NCBI GenBank assembly: GCA_963969495.1
Contig: OZ018323.1
Span: 70,776,920 to 70,840,919, forward strand
Reading direction: 5' to 3'
Length of the DNA stretch: 64,000 nucleotides
Origin: Ceratothoa steindachneri
Lineage: Eukaryota; Arthropoda; Malacostraca; Isopoda; Cymothoidae
Numbering within the stretch: the first letter of the stretch is position 1; each line of letters opens with the position of its first letter. Position numbers and translations under genes: made by a program. Below the pieces are notes generated by a model, which worked only from the letters and a program-made list of their open reading frames with translations, made no database searches and was not told the DNA's origin. Positions 34,099-44,911 of this stretch are shown in pieces.

Positions 34099-36250
34099 TT
34101 ATGCAAAGAACGGTATGGGTTGCGGGTGGTCATGGGCCGCAGGGTATCGCGGTGCCATATCATACCTTCTTAAATGTAGTACTGTGTATAATGGGTCTCT
34201 GGCGAGTTTCCAGAGTTGTTTTGTGAGTCTGGTGTGAGCATATGTGTTGAGGGGTACTAATTTGTTGTTGCCGTGTAGTGAGGCCATCCTTGAGTAGAAA
34301 GGAGAGCAGCAAGCACGCTTCAGAGCAGAGTTCTGAATGCGCTGAGCCTTCCGCTTCCACGAGTCACTCACGGCTACGAGTGACAGTGGGGCGTACGTGA
34401 GAGTAGGTCGCACGAGTGTTTTGTAAAGGTGTAACTTTAATTTTTTGCTCGCAGGGTAGAATCTGCTCAGCGATGTGTTTGTTCATGAGGCTATTGCTTG
34501 TATTATGTTCTGGTGTATATTGAACCTGAGGGTCTTGTCGAAAGGTTACCCCAAGGATTTTTGTACATTGTGTATGTTCGAAGCTTGTTGGGTTTAGGTG
34601 GTTCATGTATGGTGTGTGTGGGAAGATTTATAGGCTTTGCATGATGTTATCTCTTGCGCCGTTTAGTGTCATCTGTGTCTTCTGAGGATTCGTGGCAATC
34701 AGCCATTTATCCTCGTAATCTGTCTTAGCGTCTAGTGTTGATTCTACATGGAGGGCGATTTCTTCTGAACCACGGCCGCTGACGAGAATGGTCTCGTCAT
34801 CGACGTAGGCCACTGTGTATGTGTGACAGCAGTTTTTGGGTGTGCGTGGGTTGTTTCCTCGACGGTGATAGGAGTGGTCAGTGTGGATGTGTAGTCAAGC
34901 AGCTCTATTCGTATCAGGGGGGCGAGCCTTAGCTCGTGAGCGTGGGCCCGACGCCACTCCTGGACTTCCTGCAAGTGCTCCCGCGCGTGTGGTTTGGGTG
35001 AGTTGTGTGTGTGTACTGTGTCCCAGTGGGACCTAAATGCGTCGAGGATGACATTAGTGTCTGTGAGTGTTTGGTTGTTTACTTGGAGGGTGATGGGTTT
35101 GCGTGGATCAGTGCCTATTATCCTTTTTACGTGCCGCCAGAAGAAGGAAGGGTTAGTTAAATGGGTATCGTCCGCGATGCGGACGACTTCTCACCACTAC
35201 CGGTTCCTATCTAGCTGCACACACTGTCGGATGCGGGCACCTGAGTGATATCAGTTATTTTGTCGTGGGCCTTTAGTGTAGTGATTATTGTACTGTGTGA
35301 TGAGTCTCTGAGTGTGTATGGGAAATGTAAAATGTTTTATGCAAGTATAGTTTTTTTGTGGTGAGTGTAAGTTGCGTGTTGTTGTTATAGTGTTTATGAT
35401 AGAGCACCAGTGGTCGTCTAACAGGTCTGGATTATTGTGCATCAGGTTGAGTTTTTGTGGCGTGTTATCTGTCATGTGTCTCTTGAACTCTTCCCAGTTT
35501 GTGTTTTTTAATTGAAGAGCGATGGTGTAGGTATGAGTATAGGAGATATGAATATGGTAAGACATATAGGTATAAAGTCAGAGAGTACGTGGGAAGCCGC
35601 TGAGATGTGTGTGTAGAAGCGTGTAGCGTGGTCGCTGCGGAAGACCACGTCCGGAGACGTGGTACCTCCGTGAGGGTCGAAGAATGTGAAGAAGGCCGAG
35701 CCGATGTGCTCGCAGCGATAGCGCCGCAAAGCACCGGCCAGGTACCTTCCTGCATCATTCGTGGTGTTTGAAAGGAGTGTTGGGTGAAAGGAGTTGAGGT
35801 CCCCCGCCAAAAAAGATAGAGAGGTTGTGGTTTGATAGAGCCCAAAGTGGGACTTCTATGTTTAATTGTTAGCGTGGTGGTCTGTAGTGTATGGCCACTA
35901 GAATGGGGCCGGAGCTTGTTAGTACTTTGCAGGTTAGAAAGGAGTCGTCTTGTGTTTGGATAAGGGAGTGATGTATCGAGCGCTTTACTAGGATCGCTAA
36001 TCCTAGGTGCAGCGCTTGTGGAGATAGTCTGTTGTTGGGAGGATGTAGTCTTGTTTAGTTCAAAAGTACTATGTCAGGTCTTTGTGTGTTGAGGACCCAT
36101 TTGGCAACAGTATGGCGAATACCGTGCCAACTGCGTACGTTTAACTTTGTCACGTTGAGGCGACCTATTGTCGTGGGCGGAGTGCGCGTGAGGCTGATTT
36201 TCCTGGTACCGTTCCTATCTCCTTGGATATTGCCCAGAATACGTGAAGAG
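34099..36250 (-). pseudogene. LINE A2 ORF2, endonuclease plus broken reverse transcriptase
   Basis: From the amino end on the minus strand: the endonuclease region has GDLNSFHPTLLSN, then SPDVVFRSDH and a LSDFIPICLT segment where SDH is expected. At 36055-36057 the codon for the endonuclease's catalytic Glu (the E of the usual LLNET-like box) is TAA. After the connector the frame jumps, by an internal deletion, straight to AYVDDETILVSGRG, with the YADD alanine replaced by valine. The carboxy end reads DMAPRYPAAHDHPQPIPFFA and stops at 34099. The fingers and most of the palm are gone, so no activity is possible. Confidence 0.8.
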
Positions 36251-36396
36251 CCAGTACCTTTACTCGTGTCGGCTGTTGTTTATGGGGGTTGTCAGCAGTG
36301 TTGTTGAGTGGACAGGCCGTGGTGGAGGGAGGAGTGTGTTTTGTGGAAGGAGGTATCTAGGTACAGGCTTGGAAGCAGGGTTGGAGAGGGTAGACT

Positions 36397-37258
36397 CTAG
36401 GAGGGGAAGTTAGTAGCAGAGGTGGAGGGAGTAGAGCTAGGAGATGAGGGGCTAGAGATAGTAGTAGAGTTGCAGATTATGAGATGTGGGGGGTCGGGGG
36501 AGAAAGGAGGTTGGGTTGAAGGAGGGGTGGAAGGGGGAGGAGTAGGAACAGAAGAAGGGGGGGGGGGTTCGTGGTAGAGTTTTTGGGGGTACGGGGTGTT
36601 GTGGGGGGGGGGGCGCTGAGGGGAGGTGGAAGTTGTGGTGTCAGTGGGAATGGGGTTCGAGGCTGTGGAACGGGGGCTGGGGATGGTTGGAGGGGGGTAG
36701 GTGGCAGTAGGGGGAGGAGTTGAGTTTGCCGAGGGGGAAGTTCTGGAGGTAGAAGGGAGTTTTGATAAAGAGGTGGAAGGAGTGGGAGCAAGAGAGGGAG
36801 TTGGCAGAGAGGTGGGAGCAGTAGGCAGAGGGGTAGGTAAGCAAGGTTCAGTGGCGAGAGGTGCAGGGACAGAGGGGCGGGAGGAGGCTGGAGCGTGGTA
36901 AAGGTGGGGGCCGGTGGGTCCGGGTGGAGTGGTGTGCGTGCCAACCGGAGTGGGGAGAATGGCAGGTCTTCTATTTTTGTGCTCGTCGATTAGCGCGAAC
37001 ACCTTCTCTGGAAAGGTGATCTGCTCTATTCCGTGCCAGGCGAAGAGTGTGTTGAGTATAGACGGGGGTCACCCCTCAACATGCCTTTTGCCACCGTTGA
37101 GAGCAAGGCGACCAGTTGCAGCTTTGGGTTTGTGGTCTCGTTACTTGTGTGATGTGGAGTGGGGGTGGGGGTGGGGGTTGTCGTGGGGTGGTGGTCGTGT
37201 GGAGTGGAGATGGGTGTCGTTAGTAGTGGGGATCTCTGGGTGTATGGTGCTAGGGTGG
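36397..37258 (-). pseudogene. LINE A2 ORF1, carboxy-terminal proline-rich part
   Basis: The minus-strand frame contains FALIDEHKNRRPAILPTPVG followed by ~150 residues extremely rich in proline, serine and threonine, ending SATNFPS. Upstream, HPSTIHPEIPTTNDTH to STSHK corresponds to the end of the A3 ORF1 open frame and stops at TAA (37141-37143), the same codon position as the A3 stop. The zinc knuckles of family A would lie further upstream and are cut off at 37258. The coding strand is C-rich, so the plus strand here is a long G-rich purine tract. Confidence 0.75.
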
Positions 37259-37727
37259 GCGCGGATGACGGGATATGTTATATACGGCGGCGCACACCGT
37301 GGGCGTGGCTTACCATGAGCCTTAATGTCGTTTGGGCGGAGTTTCCTCCACTGCGTGTTAATTTGTGTATCCACGGAGATAGAGATTCATTTTTATCTTG
37401 AATTCCAAAAATACGACTTTGCGCTTCTCGGTTTCTCGATGGCAAATAATATCCGCTACTATCGTGTCTTCAGCTCTGCACCTTGACTATTGTTATAGGT
37501 TCTTTGTTACAAAGCTCTACATTATTATTTTACAGAGCTGTTACATATTATTTACACAAAGAGTTATTATTCTTTATGATGACGGCTATACATAATTTAG
37601 ATGATTTGCTTGTGCACATTTGTGAGCGTGCCTGTTACAAGCCTTCATAGGATTCATATGATGCTTACGTATGTAGAAAGCCTTATTATCAAATCTATTC
37701 CACCTTGCACAGTGGCATTACAGCTTC
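37259..37727. other. Unassigned sequence between LINE A2 and the Tc1 right half
   Basis: This ~470 bp matches neither LINE A nor the Tc1 element. It may be the right-hand side of whatever element first split the Tc1 copy. No motif or terminal repeat is recognised. Confidence 0.4.
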
Positions 37728-38046
37728 ATTCCAAGTTTCTCTGACCAGCCAGCAGTACGAGTATGCATGCAGGAAAACGCGCCTTGCCATACTGCAAAGC
37801 GAGTAAAATAATATCACCAACATCAAGATATCGAAGTAAAGTAGTGTCTTACTCAAAGGCTGGAGCTGAACCCAATTGAGAACCTTTATACGATCTCTGT
37901 AGACAAAGTTTGAGATCAGCAGCCTTAACCACTACGGAGTTATGGACGAAAACTAAGCAAGAACGCAACAATATCACACCATAATTTTACAAGAAACTGG
38001 TGAGGTCCTCTGATTGTCGTTGCGCCGAAGTAATAGAAAACAAATA
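37728..38046 (+). pseudogene. Tc1-like transposase, carboxy-terminal part
   Basis: The plus-strand frame reads DQPAVRVCMQENAPCHTAKR, corresponding to the second catalytic box (F.QDNAPCHTAK; the catalytic Asp is Glu here), then QHQDIEV, LELNPIENLYTISVDKV (the NPIEN box with the third acidic residue), and after shifts RCAEVI-type carboxy sequence to about 38046. It continues exactly where the fragment at 28380-28737 stops, so the two are the halves of one gene. Stops are frequent. Confidence 0.82.
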
Positions 38047-38356
38047 CTTTAACACACCATATCAAGTGTTTTATGTTTTATTGTTGTCAAATCTTACTTT
38101 GTTTGTTGCGTATTTGCTAGTTAAGTAATTCTGTGAATGATCGTTCTCTTATTTTGTATGTGTAAATATTTTATTTTGTTAGTTTATTTAGTATAATTTC
38201 TTGAATTAAACATTGTATCATATGAAGTCTTCAAAATTTTGATTAAATTCATGCCTGTATATACGAGTACCATGGAAATTTCACTTAGTTACTAATCATA
38301 TTTTTGAAAATATTTTAATAAATGAAAATCGTTATCTTACTTTGCTCGGTAGTGTA

Positions 38357-41300
38357 TAACAAAAGTTTGCAGAAACTATATGACCTTTGTTATTAATTAA
38401 ACTCCAGCTGTTAAATCTTTGCTATACTTTTTCTATTAACTTATACCTTTATTTACTAGGACCATTTTGCTCCATTCCCAACTACCGTGAATACACAACC
38501 TTTTCTAATTGTTTTATTTCTTTAGTGGAGGCGTTTTAATAATCATTTTCTAACATTTTCTATGAAATTTAAGTCTAGCCTTTGTAGGAGCCGTTTCCAA
38601 AAATCAGTGTATCTCAATTTAATCTCTTATTTCATTAACAGGCCCTATGTTTTTGATCGTTGCTCCTTTAAAATTAAAACAACTTACCCATCATTCCAAG
38701 TGAACTTTTAAAGAAGCCAAATAATATTAATTTCTCATTCATTCCCCTATTCGAACGTGTTCCAGTACAATTAATGTTAAAGAAACCTCCAAATAATCTT
38801 AAGCTTCTATCACCGTCATTTACTGTTAGTATGTAATTTTCGGTTGAAGAATATCATACGCTTTCCGCTAAATGTCCTATGCAATTGTAACATTATAATC
38901 CTATTTGCTTTACATCGCATTGAAAGGCTGTGATAATAAATATTGCAAATATTTGTAAAACATTTTTGTAGAAGAGTGATACAAATGATGATAGTTTTAT
39001 ACAAAATCACAACTGGCAGGCTCATAAGGATATATTTAGTATATTTGTGAGGGTATGGAACGTTTATACTCGCATGCCGCCAGACAATCGCGGGAACGAA
39101 AGAAAATTGTCGTTTGAGTTGACCTTCGTCTCCTCTCTCTCCCCCCCACCCTCCCCCGACATTATACCGCCCTCCTCCGCCTTCCCCAAACTTCCCCAAC
39201 AGGCGACAGGAAGTCTAACGAAAGAAGGCCTATCTCACAGAGAAGCCTAAATTCTATTTGCCTTCTTTATGATACCATAGAGATTGTCCACAAGACGGCG
39301 CGATAAGCGAATTGTCGTAAATGGAATCTCTCTCTCGATTTCACACAGTCCGCGGTATAAATGACAACGCCGTTTATCCCTCTGGAGAAGTGTTCCAAAC
39401 CAACTCGCGTAGCCCTCACTTTGAACGACAGTCGTTGCCGTAACGTATCGACTGCCAACGCGCCGCTGAGTTAACTTTGTCGCTGTCTCAAAGTGTTCCT
39501 GAGGCAAATCCCGCCCCGCAGAGTCTGTGACTAGAAGAATACGCTCTGTTGCTCAACGTAACTTGAGAAAGAAAAAGGAACATCCAAATAGTTACTGGAA
39601 GTTACTATTTGTTAGTGTCACATCAAGTTAGGAGTGAACTAACCGGAACTGTAGTCAGCATCCCCGAACCCGTCGTCTTATCCCCCCTCTCCACGAGAAC
39701 TCATGTTAACGCCACCCGAACCACCCCGTCTGGACCTGAGTAGTCGTCTCTCCAATCCCTCACAATTAATGGTAATCTGTAAACCCAGTGTCCCTCTATT
39801 CTTAAATTACCTATTTAATTAACAGTGATTGATACTCCCATTGAGTCATTATAAATCTAGACGCTTAACGTCAGTGTTATCCTCCCCTCCTTTTTTAAAG
39901 AGATACAAGTGAGTCATTCCCTGATATTATTATTTATAATTGCTGTCAACCCGGACTAATCCGGTTTAATATTTAATCCCTATTTACCTAAATGCCCGTT
40001 TAACTATTGCTACTAATTATTATTTTTGTGTAAAGTAAAGTTCATTTTTGTACGTGTGTTTATTTGTGGCTCCTCCTTTTTGACGTACCCTTGGCAAGAC
40101 TTTAATTAAGAATCCCTTCGGCTAATTTATTCAACTTGTATTATGCACTCTTCGAATTCACCAATCACAAACCTCCCCCCATTAACAAGTAGGACTTTTA
40201 TAGTGTGAATCCTGGCCGTGGCACAACTCGCCTCTAACCAGCCTTCGCACGTTCAGTAGGAATTAAAGCCTATATATATATATGATCGTAGATTGAGTCA
40301 TAAAGTCTCAATACCATCGACTTAAACAAAAGCGGTGTATCCAGATCGAAGACTAGAATAATTATTGGACCAGACTGCGAGCAATTCTACGACAATATTA
40401 TTTGGTGTAATTTGTATATAGTTGTAGACTCAGTAGGAATTCTGACAAAAATTTTATAGACAGTGCTGGAATTGAATTGTATTCCAGTATGACCTATTTG
40501 CTTTTGATTTATTTTCCTACAAATTCAACAAAGGCATGAAAGCTCGGAGAAAATTTGGAAGAGGTTGGATGTCTCTCATTTACTCTAGAGGATTGCAAAG
40601 AAGAAGATTGGATTTGGGGCTTTATTAACTTACAGAGAAAATAATTCGTTTAAATATATTAATAGAAATGCGAAAGAGAATGGTGGTTTCCTTCTGTCTC
40701 TCACCCACCGATATCTTAAATCTAGGCCGAAAGTTTCATGGATGCCAGTCGTGTAGGAAAACCAGGGGCTGTTGCTCACTACAAATGTCCCCCCCAACAC
40801 TAAAATCCAAAAGAGAAAAATGAGGGAATTTAAGTGCGAAAGGAACGACGCATACATTTCGGTTCCGTTGAAGAGCACCCTGTTGGGCTCTCTGACATTG
40901 GGGGCTCAGCCTTTTGAGCTGAGCAGTTTTAAGCCGATTAATTGTGACCTTATCTTGTTTTCCGTTCTTTAGAATTACGCATTACTTGAGGGTACATAGG
41001 GAACATGTAAAAGGCGAAGTATGGTTGTAATGACAGCTCATTGGTGCCACCCCCTCCAAAAAAAAAGAGAAGCATGGAGATCCTTGGGGATGTATGGTGT
41101 CGTTTTTATTTTGTAGATTCTCTGACAAAGATTTGGAAAAAATGATATTGTTAATGAAAATATTTTATCATGGTTATTGGTGAATTAGTGACGTTTTTCT
41201 GGGATTTGTTCTTAGACCTTACTTTCTTAATATATAATATAACATCCACAACCCTCTCAAGGCGGTTAACAGCTCAACTTCAAGACGGAGCGATAAAAAG

Positions 41301-41740
41301 GCACGTTCACTCCCATGGAACTGTCTTGAAAGGCGAGGAGTTAACTAAGAACTCCTCAATCATTATTAGGTTGAAAGATCAATGAAGGTTAAGAATGGCC
41401 GAAGCCATAATTATACAAGCAAGGAAACCGGCAATCAACGTGCAGCTCCAGCCAGAAACCCTACTCCCAAAATCTCGACGTCATCAAGTTGAGCGACATT
41501 AGAAGAAGCACGCACCGACACTTTATTCCATTTGTAGCGCATAGTTTCCCCGTTCCCCGTCTTCCATTTATCCTTTTCCCCCTTTACCTAAAATTTACAT
41601 ATAAAATCTCCCCCTCCCCGTTATGTACGGTTTTTTAACGCATAGTTTTCCCTTCGAAAAAATTTTCATGTTCCGTTCCCCGAATCCTTTGCCATTACCT
41701 CCTTTACCTAAAATCTAGATATTGATGGTATATTCACTCT
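38357..41740. other. Intergenic DNA, no gene recognised
   Basis: Open frames such as 38816-39199 and 39247-39507 (minus) lack recognisable domains. A TATAAAT near 39356 and the segment gaatcctggccgtggcaca near 40206 were considered as retroelement signals, but no LTR pair supports them. A diverged ~100-bp duplication (cgcatagtt...ctttacctaaaat) lies at 41538-41720. Confidence 0.35.
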
Positions 41741-42098
41741 TTGGAAATATTTGGATAGTGGAAGATTATAGATGGTGAAAGGAGGGGTAGGGTTGTCCTT
41801 GTTTAAGAGGCATCGCAGGAGTTTTTATTATTTTTTTTTGTTTTGTTGTTGTTGTTTGCTGTTTGTCTTTGTATTCGTTTTTCTTTAGTATTCTTCTTTG
41901 TGTTTGTCTTTTTGTCTTAAACTCTAGTGTTGGCGCGATTTTGAGCATTCGAGCCTTTATTAGTGCTCAATGATAGTTCAATACTTCGCTTTTTTGTTCT
42001 GTTGTGTTTGCATTTCTTATTTACTTGTAGGTTTGGTGTCTGTATCTTAGTTGTATGTTTTGTGTTTTGTGGATTTTGTGTTCATGTGTATAAGTGTG

Positions 42099-44750
42099 CT
42101 ATGTTCTCCTCGGAGAAGTGTCTCCTACTTGGAAAACGCCGATTTCGAGCGACCTTCCCGCATAATATGGCAGGGATGTTAATCCTGCCGCTAGTTCTTC
42201 TAGTTCTGGGATGATATCATTGTCCATTGTTTACCAGATTTTTTTGGCCAGTTTCTGTGTAGCGACATTAATGGGCTCCAGACGTTGTCTGCGGTGCAGT
42301 ACTCTCTGCCGAAGTTGCTCTCTTTGTTTGGTTTTATTGATGCAGAGGGATGCAGAGTTCTGCACTCGCTGGAGCCTCCTCATTGTGGTCTTGTTGGCCG
42401 CTTGAGTCACTACTGCAGGGTAGATGAGCTTAGCCCGGATGAACATCAGGTATAATTTCCTGATGTTCGCCGAGCTAAGATCACGGAACCTATATAGCTT
42501 GGGGATTTCTCTTTTAGCCATAACCTGCATCTCCTTGTAGTGACTCGAGTATCCGTGGTCGGAGATCTTTAGGCCCAGGATGGTGCCTTCGGCGGAGTAG
42601 CCGTATCCCCTCCTATCTATTATAATGGGCCACGTTGACCTTCGGCTCAACGGGAGGATTATAAATTTCTCCCTATTTGCCCGGATTTTCCACTTCTTCT
42701 CGTATTGGTTGATGTTAGAAATCTCTGCAATTGTGCTGATTGCCTGATTCCTCGCTTTCCTGACCCTCCTAGGGACTATCTGCATGACGTCATCTGCGTA
42801 TTGCAGATACATCGTGTCCCGGTGTATAAGAGTAGGGAGGTCAATGGTGAAGACCAGGTAAAGCAAATGACTCAGGCAGCTCCCCTGGGAAACGGCCGCT
42901 TTGAGCTCGAACTCTGGTCCTTTGTGTTGTTCTATCATGATACGCGCCCTTCTGTCCATGATGAAGTCACAAATGATCCTTTCCAGGACCGGGTTTAGCT
43001 GAAGAACTAGGATCTTGTACTGTAGTCCACTCAGCTAAACCTTGTCGAAGGCCTTCTGAACGTCCCTCATCACGATGTCAACATATTGACCCTTCACTCG
43101 GCAGTGCGCAATATTTTCGGAATATTTTCGGTCTGAACCCAAGATCTTTGAGAAGATTATAGCCGACAGGCTATAATCTTCTCAAAGATCTTGCCGGAAA
43201 ATTCTAGGAGAGAGATTGGGCGATAGTTGGCCACCTGGTCTGGGGGCTTGTTCCCCTTCGGGATAAAGATTATTTCAGCCACCTTATATCCGTCAGGGAA
43301 GTAGCCTATATTCAGAGATGCATTCATGGTGTTCACCATGCCCTGAATAATTTGCCGTTGGGGCATTCACCAGGTTGTTCTTGGTGAGCTTAGACCAGCC
43401 GGGCGCCCTTTGTTTGCAGGACCTAATGGTGTTCATAGTCTCTTCGACCGTGATCGGGCGCCCGTGGTCAACCATCTCTCTTTCTCTAGATACTTACGGT
43501 TGTGGGTGGGTCCTATGTATCATCGTTCCGAGGTCGTCGAGCAGTCGGTTTTCAAAGTCCTGGTCGAAATCTTCGTTCTCCTCATGTGAAATTGCAAAGA
43601 CCTCTTTCCAATGTCTCCTGAATCTCTTTTTGAGAGTGTCCTGTTCTTCTATAAAATTTTCGCCTTCCTTTATTTTTATTCCTGGGAGGCAATACCCCTA
43701 AGTCTTCGGACGCTGTTCAAAAACTTACAGGATTTTTCTCCCTGTCTAGTATGCCTATGATATCCTCCCAGATTTCTTCCTGTTTATCGAGGATTATGTT
43801 TTTCAGTTCCTCGCTAAGCTGTCTCATTCGGGCTGCCCTTTCCCGGTTCGGGCCTGTCCTGCTGACTTCCTAATAAATCTCCCTGTGTTCCCTGGCGATA
43901 TCCTTCATTTCGTCCGTCTACCTAGGTTGCGGGAGTATTTTGTACGAGACTCTGGGGACGCATCTTTCGTCAGCTTGAATGAGGAGATTAGTGATCTTGT
44001 CGATCTCCTCATCAACTTTCTTAAGATTAGCGTCGTCCAGGTCAGCTGGTTGGTAGGTGCTGAGCATTTCTCTGTACTGCTCCCAGTTAGCTTTCGCGTA
44101 ACTTGAGCATTGGCGCAAGCGAAATGTTGGTGATAATTGGGATATGATCGCTTGGGACCACAGGGCCTTGGGCATTGGTTATGTTGAAGGGGAATTCTGG
44201 ACTTGCCAACAAAATGTCCGGCTTTGTCACTAAAAACCGTGTTAGGTAAGTTGGAAAGTCTGGTCCAACTCTCTTGAGCTTATTTCTCTCAAATAGTAGC
44301 TCCAGGTTTCGGCCCCTTGGGTCGACGCACCTGTAGCCAGATGCACGGTAACAGGCGTTTAGATCCCCACCTAGCAACGCTAGCCTTTTGTACCCGAAGA
44401 GGGTGTAAAAGTTGTTAATCGGCAGGTATTGTCTCCTGGGCGGCTGGTAGGCTGCCGCCACCGCTAGACCTCCAACCAGGTTTGGAATTTCGACAGCCAC
44501 GAATGATTCATCTAAGTCTGGAAGCGTTTTGAATTTAATGTTTTTCTTATCTTTCTTGTGTGTGATTTTTTTGTCTAACTGTGTAGTTGTTTATTTTTAT
44601 AATGTCAGTGTTTGTGTTGATTCCATGTTCTGATATGAGAATGATGTCTGGGTCTTCTTTCTGGAAGATGTTGCCATGAAGAATAGACTTTCCCTTCCAT
44701 CCATTCAAATTCAGAGTGAGTATTTTTAGAGCGTTGTTTCTGTTTTCCAT
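42099..44750 (-). pseudogene. LINE B2 ORF2: endonuclease-reverse transcriptase
   Basis: The start is ATG 44750. The endonuclease shows LKILTLNLNGWKGKS, IILISEHGINT (catalytic Glu kept), AAAYQPPRRQYLPI, LLGGDLNACYRASGYRC, KPDILLASPEFPFN and VPSDHIPII. The reverse transcriptase has FIPKGNKPPDQVANYRPISL, EFSGKIFEKIIACRL, AAVSQGSCLSHLLYLVF and YLQYADDVMQIV (catalytic YADD kept), then LYRFRDLSSANIRKLYLMF and the LEPINVATQKLAKKI end. Lesions are several frameshifts and a 25-bp inverted duplication at 43140-43193 that turns the frame back on itself after KIFEKIIA. All catalytic boxes I looked for are present, but the frame is broken. Confidence 0.85.
43140..43193. repeat. Perfect 25-bp inverted repeat, 4-base loop, inside ORF2
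   Basis: Arms at 43140-43164 (caagatctttgagaagatta...) and 43169-43193 are exact reverse complements separated by gaca. The right arm is the normal coding sequence for GKIFEKIIA; the left arm is a reversed copy of it. Next to it, aatattttcgg is repeated in tandem at 43110-43131. Confidence 0.95.
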
Positions 44751-44911
44751 GTTTTCTTGTATTTGTGTTCTAGTTTTTGTTGTGTCTTAGGTGTAGTTTT
44801 CTTTGCCTTTTCTAACTTTCTTGAATTCTGCATCACTTAGGGTGATGCAGGAGTCTCTATGAAGTTTTATGGTGCCCTCCAGCATTGCTTTCTCAATGTC
44901 TGACTCTTTTT

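Larger units (their letters stand above)
33838..37258 (-). mobile_element. LINE family A copy A2, 5'-truncated and internally deleted
   Basis: The tail (33838-33850) and the family A 3' end are followed by ORF2 and the carboxy-terminal part of ORF1. Compared with A3, about 0.65 kb corresponding to 48177-48829 is missing at about 34850, removing most reverse transcriptase motifs. Homology to A3 ends at about 37258 inside ORF1. No matching target duplication was found at the right end. Confidence 0.82.
27923..38354 (+). mobile_element. Second Tc1-like element, split by ~9 kb of nested insertions
   Basis: Long inverted repeats bracket the whole LINE stack. Sequence at about 28059-28113 (actaaataaacta, then caaaataagagaacg) matches the complement of about 38140-38200 (the same words in the same order). 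Matching continues outward through catgcatttaat/catgaatttaat. The proposed outer ends are TCTTACCGA next to TA at 27921-27922 and, complemented, CACTACCGA next to TA at 38355-38356. The left end is partly deleted, so its limit is approximate. Excluding the insert the element is ~1.4 kb, the Tc1 size. Both halves carry matching pieces of one transposase on the plus strand (two entries below). Confidence 0.75.

Noticed and set aside
36397..37002. A 201-codon proline-rich open frame as an extensin or mucin-like host gene
   Set aside because: The homologous segment occurs at 50.4-51.0 kb inside LINE A3, between ORF1 zinc knuckles and ORF2, so it is retrotransposon sequence.
36701..37318. Glycine/valine-rich plus-strand frames opposite LINE A2
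   Set aside because: These are reverse-strand shadows of the proline-rich ORF1 tail and have no motif of their own.
39240..40260. Possible LTR with TATAAAT near 39356 and a primer-binding-like gaatcctggccgtggcaca near 40206
   Set aside because: No second LTR copy, no TG...CA ends, no target duplication and no gag or pol sequence were found within the window.
40630..40878. 82-codon minus-strand frame with hydrophobic stretches as a small membrane protein
   Set aside because: No family recognised and an overlapping open frame lies on the other strand (40772-40972). The composition does not favour either.
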